A DNA stretch of 64,000 nucleotides. Source: JACDAE01 sp034438015 (GTDB lineage Bacteria > Chloroflexota > Ktedonobacteria > Ktedonobacterales > Ktedonobacteraceae). A model generated the notes under the pieces. It worked only from the letters and a program-made list of their open reading frames with translations, ran no database searches and had not been told where the DNA came from. A program made the position numbers and the translations under genes. The stretch's first letter is position 1. Every line of letters starts with the position of its first letter. Location: assembly GCA_034438015.1 (NCBI GenBank), contig DAOTTD010000319.1, positions 1 through 64,000 on the forward strand. Direction: 5' to 3'. This document shows positions 9,559 through 18,835 of this stretch, in pieces.

Positions 9559-10491
9559 ATGAAAGATATGAGAACATTGAAAGAACGCTTTGAGGGGAAT
9601 GGAGGTCGGCGGTTATTGGTTGAGGCACTCAAGACTCAAAAGATGGTTGCGGGAAACGCTGCTCTAGCTGAAGAATTGGCTGATCTCGTCGAAGTTATGG
9701 CCGTCAATGCTGGCGAGAAGATCATCGTCCAGGGCGCTTCCGACAATGACATCTTTTTCATTCTCACGGGTAGTTTCCGTATTGTAGTGAATGGACGGCA
9801 GGTCACCGCGAAACGCCAGGCAGGCGATCAAGTAGGGGAGACGTCGGCAATTGAACCATCCCAGGTGCGTACGGCCACGGTCGTAGCAGACGAAGACTCG
9901 ATCGTTTGCAAACTAACAGAGCTTCAGTTCGCAGAGGTAGGACAGCGCTACGGAGACATCTGGCGCAACTTCGCCAGGGAACTCGCCCGGCGTCTGGCCC
10001 AACGTAATCTTTGGGTCAGTCCTGCCCGAGAAGAAATTCGCGTTTTTGTTATGTCATCGACTGAAGCACTTCACATTGCCCGTGTGATCCAGAGCAATTT
10101 TGCGCATGACAGCTTCTCAGTAACACTTTGGGCGGATGGAGTGTTCACGGCTTCAAACTATGCAATGGAGAGCCTCGAAAGAGCGGTAGGTGATTCAGAT
10201 TTTGGCATTGTAGTTGCCCAGCCAGATGACCTCACGAACATAAGAGGCGAAGCCAGATCTGTACCTCGGGACAATGTTATTTTCGAGATTGGCTTTTTCA
10301 TGGGGCGTCTTGGGCGGAAACGTACATTGCTCCTTGAACCTTATGGCGAAAAAGTGAAGCTGCCAACGGATCTCTCTGGCCTGATGACAATCGGTTATCA
10401 GTACGGTAAACCGGAGGATCTTCCGTCTCTATTAGATCCCGCCTGCAACCAGATGAGAAAGATAATCAATGACCTTGGCCCACGAAACTGA
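9559..10491 (+). CDS. pycTIR: Pycsar TIR effector: cyclic-nucleotide-binding domain plus TIR domain
   Basis: This 310-residue protein has two parts. Residues about 41-140 form a CAP-like cyclic-nucleotide-binding domain with a phosphate-binding cassette VGETSAIEPSQVRTATVVA (92-110). Residues about 160-300 form a TIR-like domain of the CAP12/Pycsar type, with VFVMSSTEALHIARVI early and RDNVIFEIGFFMGRLGR at 237-253, where Glu243 is the likely NADase residue. In Pycsar, infection triggers cCMP or cUMP synthesis, which activates the TIR effector to deplete NAD and abort infection. The cognate cyclase follows after 12 bases. Both genes are noticeably more AT-rich than drmAB, so the pair was probably acquired separately. 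ATG at 9559 is used; ATG at 9568 is an alternative. Confidence 0.88.
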   Translation: MKDMRTLKERFEGNGGRRLLVEALKTQKMVAGNAALAEELADLVEVMAVNAGEKIIVQGASDNDIFFILTGSFRIVVNGRQVTAKRQAGDQVGETSAIEPSQVRTATVVADEDSIVCKLTELQFAEVGQRYGDIWRNFARELARRLAQRNLWVSPAREEIRVFVMSSTEALHIARVIQSNFAHDSFSVTLWADGVFTASNYAMESLERAVGDSDFGIVVAQPDDLTNIRGEARSVPRDNVIFEIGFFMGRLGRKRTLLLEPYGEKVKLPTDLSGLMTIGYQYGKPEDLPSLLDPACNQMRKIINDLGPRN

Positions 10492-10503
10492 GAGGAGTTG
10501 TCA

Positions 10504-11205
10504 ATGACTTTTAAAACCGATTTAGAAAGTGAAGTGAAAAAAATCTTCGTGTCCCCATGGACTGTGATAGAGGCAAAAGCTGTCCCAACTTTCAAAGATT
10601 TATCGCCTGATAATGATGCTAAAAAACTAAATGCCACCGTTTTGTACGCAGATATGGCTGACTCAACTGATCTAGTGAAACTTTATCCGTCTGTTTTTGC
10701 TGCCACAATCTACAAGGCTTATCTATACTGTGCTGCCACAATCATCAATAGTGAAAAAGGGACAATCACCGCTTATGATGGAGATCGTGTGATGGCGGTT
10801 TTTCGAGATGATTTAAAAGACACCTCTGCCGTTCGCGTGGCAATGAAGATACACTTTGTTGTCCAAAATATCATCAATCCTTCTTTGAAGAAGCGCTATC
10901 CACAATATACATATCAACTAAAACATGTCATTGGGATAGACACGGGTGAACTCCTTGTTACTCGAACAGGAGTCAGGAAGGATAGCGATCTGGTTTGGGT
11001 TGGACGAGCAGCCAACTACGCGGCAAAGCTATGCAGCCTGAGTGATAAATATGCCACATACATTACGGAAGATGTATTCAATGCGATGAGCGACAAAATG
11101 AAGTACGGTGGGGAGAACAACCCATTGGTATGGGGTAAGCGAGTTTGGAAGGCACGCGATAACATGCTGATATATCGTTCAAAGTGCACATGGCCGATTG
11201 ATTAA
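10504..11205 (+). CDS. pycC: Pycsar pyrimidine nucleotide cyclase
   Basis: This 233-residue class III nucleotide cyclase homology domain sits directly behind the TIR effector. The metal-binding Asp residues are in ATVLYADMADST (D50) and ITAYDGDRVMAVF (D94), and the late catalytic segment is GRAANYAAKL at 167-176. It has no receiver, HAMP or transmembrane part, as expected for stand-alone PycC enzymes that make cCMP or cUMP. The base made (C or U) cannot be read from motifs by eye. I place the start at ATG 10504 because AGAGGAG at 10491-10497 is six bases upstream; a TTG at 10498 would overlap that site. It is co-transcribed with the effector (12-base gap). Confidence 0.88.
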   Translation: MTFKTDLESEVKKIFVSPWTVIEAKAVPTFKDLSPDNDAKKLNATVLYADMADSTDLVKLYPSVFAATIYKAYLYCAATIINSEKGTITAYDGDRVMAVFRDDLKDTSAVRVAMKIHFVVQNIINPSLKKRYPQYTYQLKHVIGIDTGELLVTRTGVRKDSDLVWVGRAANYAAKLCSLSDKYATYITEDVFNAMSDKMKYGGENNPLVWGKRVWKARDNMLIYRSKCTWPID

Positions 11206-11288
11206 GTTCTAAGTGCTACCATTTCGTCATCTTATAGATGAGCTAACAAGGTACGATATATAAAAAAAGCTTGTAGCAAGGAGTAGAC

Positions 11289-13625
11289 ATGGCAATCACT
11301 CTACACGATGTAGCCCAGGCATACCTCGCAGACGAGGAGTTTCAAAAGAAATGGCGGCGATTTGTAGAGTCGCGCAATGAGAGCATCCCGCGCTTACAGG
11401 CGGTCACGCAAAGCTTCATTGCAGGCTACACGGACCTGCAAGCATTCCGTGCAGAACTGGAGAGAGCGTTACGCGCTGGCGAAGACTGGGGAGCGACGGG
11501 CTTTGGCTTCATGATGGAGCTCAACAAATACGGAAAATACCACAGCGATAACAGCTCTGTTCCAGAAACGATGTTGCGCAATGTGCTGAGTGGGCTCAAC
11601 ACAAGCAATATGGGAGTTCGCATCGAAACATTCTATAACTTTCTGCTTGAGGAGCGTGACCGCTTGCGAGTAGAAGGAAAATCGAGCAACATGATGGTCG
11701 CGGCACGTAACAGCGCCTTTATTATATCGCTGTTCGCCTTCTGGCTCGACCCTGCCGGGCAACCAATTATCTACTACGATAGCTTGCGCAAAGGATTGTA
11801 CCAGCTTGTAAAGGCCAACATATTGCCTGCTCCTCCAAACCTGCAAATGGGAGCCAATGCGGTTGAAGTACGCTCAGACGCCGACCACCAATCCTGCCTT
11901 GCGCTGATACGACATATAGCGACGAAGGAGCCTCAATTAGAAGCCAACGCCTACTGGGCCGAATATTTTTGTTTATGGGTTTCCACGCATCTTCAATCGC
12001 TTACGGCTATATCTACTCCGCTATTCAAAGAAACAGACAATACTGATCTCCTCGCGGCACCTACCGGATCAAGAACAATTCAAGAACCATCCGAACCCTA
12101 CATCATTGAACAGTCGCCTGTCAGTGAGAAAGAGGCAGCTATACTTATCGCTCCTGAACCATTACTACCAACCCGCAAGCCACTGCTCATACGCCTGATC
12201 CGAGAAGTCCAGCGCCGTATTCTCATAGATGAGGAGACCATTCGACGTATCTATCACGCGCTCCTTGCCGGGCATGTCATTCTTACCGGTCCGCCGGGAA
12301 CGGGCAAAACCGAATTGGCCCGCCTCATACCCGAGATCCTGTGGAAGAGCGAGGTGAGGAGAGCGGAACAGGCGTCTTCACCCGAAGGCGAAGCGGAGGA
12401 ACCAGAACTCACCACCCAGACAGCCTATACAACGCGTCTTGTGACCGCTACCGACGAGTGGAGCGTGCGCACGCTCATCAGTGGCATCGCGCCGCAAAGT
12501 AAGGATGGTACCGTTGCCTATACAGTACAGTACGGCTATTTGACCGGTACCATCCTCAAAAACTGGTCGTTTCAGGGCCGCAGGCCGGAGGAGTGGAGCA
12601 CACTCACGCTGCGCCGCACAACCATTACCGCCCAGAGTGGTATTGAGCGCGGCGTACAACTCCCCTTCCGGGGCCAGTGGCTGGTCATCGACGAATTCAA
12701 CCGCGCGCCCATCGACCTCGCGCTTGGCGATGCCCTCACGGCGCTGGGCGGCAATGATGTGCTGCGCGTCGCCATCGAGGGTGGTAGCGCCGAGTTGCCG
12801 ATACCGCAGGATTTCCGCATCATCGGGACATTGAACAGCTTCGACCGTAGTTATCTCAACCAGATCAGCGAGGCGCTCAAGCGGCGCTTCTCCTTTATAG
12901 AGATTCTGCCACCCACACGCGCTCAGCGAGAGGCGGAGCAGGGCATCGTTCTCTTCAAAGCGCTCAGCCGCGTCAGCCATCTGAGCGACTTGATAGACAC
13001 CTCTGACACATCGAAGAGCGCCATCTATTGGGGAGATATCGGCATCGAGTCAGACGAGGATGGGCGCTACAGCATAACATGGTACGATGAGCAGATTCCG
13101 TTCCGTGACGCCTTCGCGTTCGCCTGGCGCACACTGGAAGTTATTCGCATCTACCGGCAACTGGGCACCGCGCAGGCGATCACCTTTCTGCAGCATATCC
13201 TGATCGCGGGCATCTTGCAGGGCTACAGCACGCGAGATGAGTGGATCGCGAAGGCGGTGGACGCGGCCCTCTGCGCTACCCTCGCCGACCAGCTCCAGGT
13301 GCTGCTGCCCGACGAGATTGAGGCACTGTTGCTCTCTCTTACTTGCGAGCGCGGCGCTTTCAGTACAGCCTATCATGCTCTCCTCTCCCGCCTTGCCGAC
13401 AGGCAGCACCGCGTCTACGGTCAGTTGCTGGCGCTGGGAAGTGTAAGCGCTGAAGATGGGCAGCCTATTCTTAGCGATGAGAGAATCGAACAGATCGCGG
13501 GTCAGGAGTCACCAGCCGTTCCCGAAGCGACGCTGAGCGCCCTCTTTCATCTGGATAAGCCCTTCTATAAACTACCGCAGTTTACGAGCCGCCTGCGCAC
13601 CTTCAAAGCCGAGCGCGGGCTATAA
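11289..13625 (+). CDS. McrB-like AAA+ NTPase (dynein/MoxR-type AAA_5)
   Basis: This 778-residue protein has a unique N-terminal region of about 310 residues, which I do not recognise, followed by one AAA+ module. Walker A is GPPGTGKTE near 334-342, Walker B is WLVIDEFNRAPID near 461-473, sensor 1 lies in RIIGTLNSFD near 510, and an arginine-finger-like SEALKRRFSF lies near 524. The order and the large insert between Walker A and B fit the McrB/AAA_5 family, whose members form rings that drive a partner nuclease. The next gene, 17 bp downstream, encodes the expected McrC-like nuclease partner. The long, variable N-terminus is where McrB proteins carry their target-recognition domain, so target specificity cannot be predicted. 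Spacing from pycC is 83 bp. Confidence 0.8.
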   Translation: MAITLHDVAQAYLADEEFQKKWRRFVESRNESIPRLQAVTQSFIAGYTDLQAFRAELERALRAGEDWGATGFGFMMELNKYGKYHSDNSSVPETMLRNVLSGLNTSNMGVRIETFYNFLLEERDRLRVEGKSSNMMVAARNSAFIISLFAFWLDPAGQPIIYYDSLRKGLYQLVKANILPAPPNLQMGANAVEVRSDADHQSCLALIRHIATKEPQLEANAYWAEYFCLWVSTHLQSLTAISTPLFKETDNTDLLAAPTGSRTIQEPSEPYIIEQSPVSEKEAAILIAPEPLLPTRKPLLIRLIREVQRRILIDEETIRRIYHALLAGHVILTGPPGTGKTELARLIPEILWKSEVRRAEQASSPEGEAEEPELTTQTAYTTRLVTATDEWSVRTLISGIAPQSKDGTVAYTVQYGYLTGTILKNWSFQGRRPEEWSTLTLRRTTITAQSGIERGVQLPFRGQWLVIDEFNRAPIDLALGDALTALGGNDVLRVAIEGGSAELPIPQDFRIIGTLNSFDRSYLNQISEALKRRFSFIEILPPTRAQREAEQGIVLFKALSRVSHLSDLIDTSDTSKSAIYWGDIGIESDEDGRYSITWYDEQIPFRDAFAFAWRTLEVIRIYRQLGTAQAITFLQHILIAGILQGYSTRDEWIAKAVDAALCATLADQLQVLLPDEIEALLLSLTCERGAFSTAYHALLSRLADRQHRVYGQLLALGSVSAEDGQPILSDERIEQIAGQESPAVPEATLSALFHLDKPFYKLPQFTSRLRTFKAERGL

Positions 13626-13642
13626 AGCGTAAGGAGAGAGCT

Positions 13643-15925
13643 ATGACAAGCGAAACGCTGGAACAGGCGACATTAGCACAGGAGCAGCTCTGGTCACAGC
13701 GCCTGCAGCGGCGCATTCTGCGTCTGCTGCTCCAACACGACGAGGCGCTCTTCCGCCGCCAGTTTCGTCATTTCTTCGTGGCGAGCGCGCTGCCTCCACT
13801 GCCACTCTTGCAGCAATACGATCGCTACGTGCGGCTGCAAACGCTGAGCAACGAGCTGCTCGACGACATTCTGCCGCGCATCAGACGCCAGTTGAGCCTG
13901 AAAACCAGCCACGTTCGCCTGCACGAGGAGGCACCCACGCGCGGCGACATCGACTGGCCGCGCACCATCGAGTATGGCTGGCGTAGCGCGCCTAGCCTGC
14001 CACCGCTCCAGTTCGACACGCGTCTACGTCAGCGCACCCTGGAAACGCCAGAAAACCTGCTCACCGTCGCCGTGCTGCTCGCCTATCAGCGGGAGTTGCA
14101 GGTCATCCTCAAAGAAAACCTGAGCGACGAAGAACTTGATGTGCAGGAACGCCAGATCTTTGCCAGCGCCGACGCCCGCGTGCAGCGCGAACTGGCGGCT
14201 CCCTATGCCCGCGCGTTACTGAAGCAGGCCAGCCAGGCAAATATCGACGCGCTGGCTCAGCAGATCGCTCAGCACCTGCGTCCCGGTCCCTATCGCGATC
14301 TGCTCGACTGGTGGCGGCGCTTCAAGCAGTTCCGCGTGGGCCGCGCAGATGAGCAGCGCGCGCTGGCACTGGCGAGCAGGCGCGCTGACGAGAAAACGGA
14401 CGCGTGGCTCTACGAACTCTGGATCGCGCTGGAGTTCATCCACCTGCTCGCGCGCGAAGAGGCCATCGAGTCCCAGGATATCGAGATCGTTACGGACGCG
14501 CTGCATTGCACATTCATCTGGCAGCAACGCGGCTTTCGCTTCCTCTATAACCGGCAACTGGACACCTCTACGACCTATGTTCCCGACTGGGAGCATGGTC
14601 CCGCGACGCGTCCCGACTATGCCATCGAGCGCGCCCAGCCGCTGGAGATAAAGTGCCAGGGCGAACCGATCTGGCGCGAGCCACCCTTCGTGCTGGATGC
14701 CAAGTACTATCTTGAGGGAAACGATCCCGCGCGCACACACGGCCCGCTCAAAAAGCTGCTCGGGGACATGACCCTGCTCGGCGCGCAGAGCGGAGCGCTC
14801 TTCTTTCCACGTCTTCCCGAGCCGCGTAGAGATGCGCAATCCACGCGCATTGTGCGCCGCACCGGAACGCGCTACGAACAGGCGGGAGATGGTCCCCAGG
14901 ACATCTACCTCTATCACATAGAACCGGGCATGGACCTGCCGGACCTGCAGCGCAGATTGCGCGCCATCCTCGATCACGCCTGCGAAGTGCTCCCTGTGCG
15001 ACCGACACCGATCTGCGAGGGCATCTACCTTGATAGTGATACGATCAACAACAGCCGTTCCACGCGAGCGCCCAACACCGTTCTCTGTCCCAAAAAGCAT
15101 ATCGGCCCCAATGCATTTGACCTTGTCAATGCTGATAGCGACTGCCTGAAGAATCCGCGCCTCTGCCATGTCATCGACCAGCCCATCGTCCCGCCCTTCG
15201 TCGTACGCGTCACCACGCACGACGAACTATCCAACTCCAGTCGCAGCCTGCGCGCCCGCAGCGACGAGCAGCTCGCCGACGCGGAAGAGCGCGGTGAAGA
15301 CGCGCGCGCCGAACAGTTGCGCCAACGCACCTTCGCAGGCATTGGCCGCACCGTGGAGCAATACGTCAGAATCTATGGCAATACCAGGACGATCGAAGAG
15401 AACTTCGAACGCTGGATCTTCGGTCCCTACTGGCAGCAGCATCCCCGCAGCCTCGATGCGGCGACGCGCAATGCATTGGTAAGCGGCGAACACGTCTGGC
15501 AGGATGCGCAAGAGGTCGCCTTGCAGGACTGGGCCGCGCCTGCTGTCCAATACTGCCGCGCGCTCGAGTTCGAACTGAAGCGCCGCTTCTACGCTCCTTG
15601 TCCGCAGAAGTACCCGCCTGGTGGAGCAGGCTTCACGCTCGGAACGCTTCCTTACGCCTACACGAGGCGCGCCACCGACCCCAAAGCGCAGGCTACCTGG
15701 AACGTCTTTCTCTGGCGTATAAGCGCAGCGGGAAGCGATTCGGCAGCGTTCGAGCGCGTGGTTGAGCGCATGACCGCCGAACACATCAAAGAGAAGCGCA
15801 ACGCCCTCGCCCACGGCGGGACTATCGCCAGAGAGGTAGCCGCCAGTTTGCGCGAGAGTATTATCGGAGATCGCAGCAGGCCGGGCGTGCTGTGCTGGAT
15901 TGTTGAGCATCTTGATGTGAAATAA
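13643..15925 (+). CDS. DUF2357/McrC-like PD-(D/E)XK nuclease with C-terminal HEPN-like domain
   Basis: This 760-residue protein follows the McrB-like gene by 17 bp, with the ribosome site GGAGAGAG. The middle part shows a PD-(D/E)XK core: RPDYAIE near 325, then FVLDAKYYLEG with D352 and K354, and LLGDMTLLG behind it, as in McrC and DUF2357 proteins that cleave DNA when driven by an McrB ring. The last 200 residues are additional: a helical region containing IKEKRNALAHGG, where R719-N-x3-H724 matches the Rx4-6H motif of HEPN ribonucleases. If functional, one polypeptide would carry DNA- and RNA-cleaving sites. HEPN domains can also serve as non-catalytic binding modules. It ends the same-strand defence run; the next gene is convergent. 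Confidence 0.78.
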   Translation: MTSETLEQATLAQEQLWSQRLQRRILRLLLQHDEALFRRQFRHFFVASALPPLPLLQQYDRYVRLQTLSNELLDDILPRIRRQLSLKTSHVRLHEEAPTRGDIDWPRTIEYGWRSAPSLPPLQFDTRLRQRTLETPENLLTVAVLLAYQRELQVILKENLSDEELDVQERQIFASADARVQRELAAPYARALLKQASQANIDALAQQIAQHLRPGPYRDLLDWWRRFKQFRVGRADEQRALALASRRADEKTDAWLYELWIALEFIHLLAREEAIESQDIEIVTDALHCTFIWQQRGFRFLYNRQLDTSTTYVPDWEHGPATRPDYAIERAQPLEIKCQGEPIWREPPFVLDAKYYLEGNDPARTHGPLKKLLGDMTLLGAQSGALFFPRLPEPRRDAQSTRIVRRTGTRYEQAGDGPQDIYLYHIEPGMDLPDLQRRLRAILDHACEVLPVRPTPICEGIYLDSDTINNSRSTRAPNTVLCPKKHIGPNAFDLVNADSDCLKNPRLCHVIDQPIVPPFVVRVTTHDELSNSSRSLRARSDEQLADAEERGEDARAEQLRQRTFAGIGRTVEQYVRIYGNTRTIEENFERWIFGPYWQQHPRSLDAATRNALVSGEHVWQDAQEVALQDWAAPAVQYCRALEFELKRRFYAPCPQKYPPGGAGFTLGTLPYAYTRRATDPKAQATWNVFLWRISAAGSDSAAFERVVERMTAEHIKEKRNALAHGGTIAREVAASLRESIIGDRSRPGVLCWIVEHLDVK

Positions 15926-15956
15926 GCACCAGCATCTTTCTCAGTAGAAGCATCCT

Positions 15957-16625
15957 CTATTCCTCACGCCAGTCTTCCTCATGCCAGTCTGTCCATTCTT
16001 GCTCAGGCTGCTCCGCCACTACTTCTTGTGATTCGCCCTCTGTGGAAGACAGACTGCTATATTGCCATGCAACCTCTTCATTCTGACTCTCCTTAGAGGA
16101 GTCTCCCAGCCCAGGCAATGTTGCGCCCTCTGCAGCTGCTTGCATCGAATTCCTGGTAATCAGGAGTCCAATGCTGGCAATCAAGAGGCTCACCAGCAGA
16201 AAGATTCCTCCTACCACAATGAGCACCCAATTGAGTTGGCGAATAAGAACGGCCTGTGTTGGATGGGCGGGATTATACCAGCATGGGTAGCTCTGCCCGA
16301 TACTGTAGCGATCGACTATCGCTTGTTGGGCAGCACGATTAGAGGTATAGGTATCCGACCCATCATATCCGCTGGCCAAATAGCTCTGGCCATCAGCGGT
16401 GCGCACCCGATACTCGAAGAAGGGCGCATAGACATCCTGGGTCGTCGTGGTCCTCGTGGTTGTATTACCGTTGTTTGTAGTACTGGTCGTGGTAGACACT
16501 TCATGCCGCAACTGTTTGGCGCTAATAGTGCATTGCCCCGACCGGTATCCCTGTTGTTGGAGCAGCTGGAACCCGGCGATTGCCAGCAGGACAAGGCCGA
16601 CCAGGACCCCAGGCACTGCTGCCAC
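15957..16625 (-). CDS. DUF3592-like membrane protein
   Basis: About 222 residues. One hydrophobic helix lies at the extreme N-terminus (about 4-24), a second at about 130-155, and an acidic, Glu-rich cytoplasmic tail ends the protein. Between the helices is an extracellular domain with a Thr-rich loop and CWYNPAHPTQAVL, which is the DUF3592 signature. The start is uncertain. A strong ribosome site with ATG at 16684 opens a frame that stops after nine codons (stop at 16655-16657), while the DUF3592 frame is itself open upstream, encoding hydrophobic residues before the GTG at 16625. A one-base change near 16660 would join the two. Function is unknown; DUF3592 proteins are common in Actinobacteria and Chloroflexi. 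Confidence 0.6.
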   Translation of the reverse strand: MAAVPGVLVGLVLLAIAGFQLLQQQGYRSGQCTISAKQLRHEVSTTTSTTNNGNTTTRTTTTQDVYAPFFEYRVRTADGQSYLASGYDGSDTYTSNRAAQQAIVDRYSIGQSYPCWYNPAHPTQAVLIRQLNWVLIVVGGIFLLVSLLIASIGLLITRNSMQAAAEGATLPGLGDSSKESQNEEVAWQYSSLSSTEGESQEVVAEQPEQEWTDWHEEDWREE

Positions 16626-16727
16626 CAGAGGAATCCAGCAGCCTGGTCTACCACTCAGTTGAAGAAGATCCTGTTTTCTTGCATACGAGAGAACCCTCCT
16701 TCCCGTGATTATTTACCACTATAATCC

Positions 16728-17512
16728 TCAATGGCCCGTCCAGCACACGATGGTTTCGCCGATCAGATACTCCGATTGTGGACCAGCCAGGAAGTGGACA
16801 ATCTTTGCCATGCTTCGGGCTGGGCTATCCTTTGCAGCCGTGAGAGCCCCTCCTGGCTGTCGACGGTGCGCGTTGCCAGAAAGCGACCGGTATAGGTCGG
16901 GGCGGGAGCGATGCAATTCACAGTGATCTCATACGCGTGCAGTTCTTCCGCCAGGCAGCGCGTGTAGTGGGCGATGCCTGCCTTTGCTGCCGCGTAGATA
17001 CTGCCCGTTTGCACGGCCATGTGACCGGCGCTTGATCCCACGTTGATGATCTTGCCCGAGCGCCGTGCGCGCATGTGGAGGCCCGTGTACTTGCAGGTAT
17101 ACATGGTGGTGAGCAGGTTGCGCTCAAGCACGGCGCGGATATCTTCTGGCGAGATGTCCAGCGCATTGTTCGGGTCTGGCCGGGGAGTGCGCGCGTCCAT
17201 ATCGCCGCCCGCGTTGTTGACCAGGATATCGATGTGACCGAAGGCTTCCACTGCCTGGCGCACAAGCTGTTCTACCTGTGCCGCCTCGGTCAGGTCGGCA
17301 GCGAAAAAAGCCGATCGACGACCGGATGCGCGAATCTGCTCGGCCACAGCCGGTCCCGACGCAGCCTCACCGAATGCTGCTGCCGCGCTCGCGTTCAGAT
17401 CATGAATGATGACATCGGCTCCCGCCTGCGCGAGGTGCAGGGCGTCATGACGCCCCAGCCCGCGACTCGAGCCCGTCACCAGCGCGACTTTCCCTCCCAG
17501 ATCTTCTTGCAT
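16728..17512 (-). pseudogene. short-chain dehydrogenase/reductase, frameshifted near the C-terminus
   Basis: This is a classical NAD(P)-dependent SDR of about 260 residues. The cofactor motif is TGSSRGLG near residue 14, NNAGG follows, and the catalytic Ser and Tyr-Lys lie in NVGSSAG and YAAAKAG. The start is ATG at 17512, behind GGAAGGAG at 17521-17528, rather than a start further upstream. In the main frame the protein ends in an unrelated tail after RIAQPE, whereas the next frame carries MAKIVHFLAGPQSEYLIGE, the expected SDR ending (GxI family end), up to a stop at 16728. A single-base loss near 16812 therefore broke the gene or the assembly. Substrate is unknown. It is divergent from a sugar isomerase/epimerase-like gene, so carbohydrate metabolism is possible. 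Confidence 0.75.
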
Positions 17513-17833
17513 GGACTGCTCTCCTTCCATTCTTCGCTTTCAGCCGATCGGTACGCAATGCTCACCCCTTTGCCGATGGCAACCATTACACGGTCGAAAT
17601 GCGGCCAGCGCCTCTCACTATCCAGCAATCTCGTTGGGATGCGAATACACATGATCGGCCAGGAGGAGCGCATCCGGGTCAATTTTGGCAGAAGCGCAGA
17701 AGCTCTTCAAGCATATCACAAAAAGCACTCTCAGCCAAAACAACGAACAGCGCGAACTGGCAAGAGAGTGGCGTCGCGTGAGAGAATAGGAGCATGAAGA
17801 ACTCATGTGAGCTGTTTTGGAGAGGTGCTCGCT

Positions 17834-18769
17834 ATGCATTCGGCAAGGCCAGGAGTACCGCGCATCGCTGTTTTTCCCAAGTGCTACATGGAAGAACTGT
17901 GCGTGACGCGCAGCCTCTCGCTTTTGCAATGGATTGAGATGGCTGCCAGACTGCCCGTGGAGGGGCTTGAACTCTATCCCGGCTTTTTCGCCTCTTTCGA
18001 TGATGGCTATCTCAACGAGGTGCGTGCGGCTATGCAGCGGCATTCCTTGCGTATGCCCATGCTGTGTGCCTCGCCGGATTTCACCCAGCCCTCCTCTGCC
18101 GCGCGCCGTACAGAAGTCGAGCGACAGAAGCGCATGATTGATCTGGTAGCCTTTTTCGACGCTCCCGCACCACGCACCTGTCGCGTGCTTTCCGGGCAAC
18201 GCCGACCCGGAATCTCTGAAGATGATGGCGTGGCAATGGTGGCCGAGTGCATCGAGCTGTTGTTGCCCTATGCCGCCGAGCGTGGCGTGATGCTGGCGCT
18301 AGAAAACCACTACAAGGACAACTACTGGACCTACCCGGAGTTTGCGCAGCGCCTGCCAGTCTTTTTGCGCATTGTCCAGGCCATCGACTCGCCCTGGTTT
18401 GGTGTCAATTATGACCCATCCAATGCGCTGCTGGCGGGCGAGAATCCTTTGACCGTTCTGGAAGCGGTCAAGGGGCGCGTGGTCAGTATGCACGCCAGCG
18501 ACCGGCGTTTGCTGCCGGGCTACACGCTAGAAGACCTGCAAGCGCAGGAGGGCAGCACGGGCTATGCGCAGTTCTTGCATCACGGCGAGATCGGAACCGG
18601 CCTCAACGATTACCCCACCATGTTCCGTATCCTGCGCGATGCGGGCTTCAACGGCTGGGTCTCCATCGAAGACGGACTCAATGGCCTCGACGAGATGCGC
18701 CGCTCCGCCGAGTTTCTTCACACGGCTCTATCGCGCACTTTTGGCACCAGTGAGCATGAAGCACGGTGA
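17834..18769 (+). CDS. sugar phosphate isomerase/epimerase family protein (AP-endonuclease-type TIM barrel)
   Basis: This 311-residue protein has the xylose-isomerase-like TIM barrel pattern. The metal ligands are recognisable: Glu in LALENHYKDN, Asp in VNYDPSN, His in SMHASDR and Glu in VSIEDG. Such proteins isomerise or epimerise sugars and inositols, or act as hydroxypyruvate isomerases; the substrate here is unknown. ATG at 17834 is preferred over an upstream GTG because GGAGAGG at 17818-17824 is correctly spaced. It is divergent from the SDR gene across about 320 bp, a frequent pairing of an isomerase with a sugar oxidoreductase. Confidence 0.8.
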   Translation: MHSARPGVPRIAVFPKCYMEELCVTRSLSLLQWIEMAARLPVEGLELYPGFFASFDDGYLNEVRAAMQRHSLRMPMLCASPDFTQPSSAARRTEVERQKRMIDLVAFFDAPAPRTCRVLSGQRRPGISEDDGVAMVAECIELLLPYAAERGVMLALENHYKDNYWTYPEFAQRLPVFLRIVQAIDSPWFGVNYDPSNALLAGENPLTVLEAVKGRVVSMHASDRRLLPGYTLEDLQAQEGSTGYAQFLHHGEIGTGLNDYPTMFRILRDAGFNGWVSIEDGLNGLDEMRRSAEFLHTALSRTFGTSEHEAR

Positions 18770-18835
18770 GGGAAAGCACCTGCTTCAGCCGTTCGTATCA
18801 TCGCTTCTAGCGTGCCCTGGGCACACACCGCACCA

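Noticed and set aside
14216..15220. Minus-strand 334-codon frame opposite the McrC-like gene
   Set aside because: Shadow ORF; the plus-strand gene has nuclease motifs and a ribosome site.
17540..17790. Minus-strand phrases such as LLLADHVYSHPNEIAG and WPHFDRVMVAIGKG in two frames upstream of the SDR
   Set aside because: They might be a decayed gene, but no family could be named and there is no start or ribosome site.
17075..17797. Plus-strand 240-codon frame opposite the SDR
   Set aside because: Shadow of the SDR on the other strand; no ribosome site and non-natural composition at the end.
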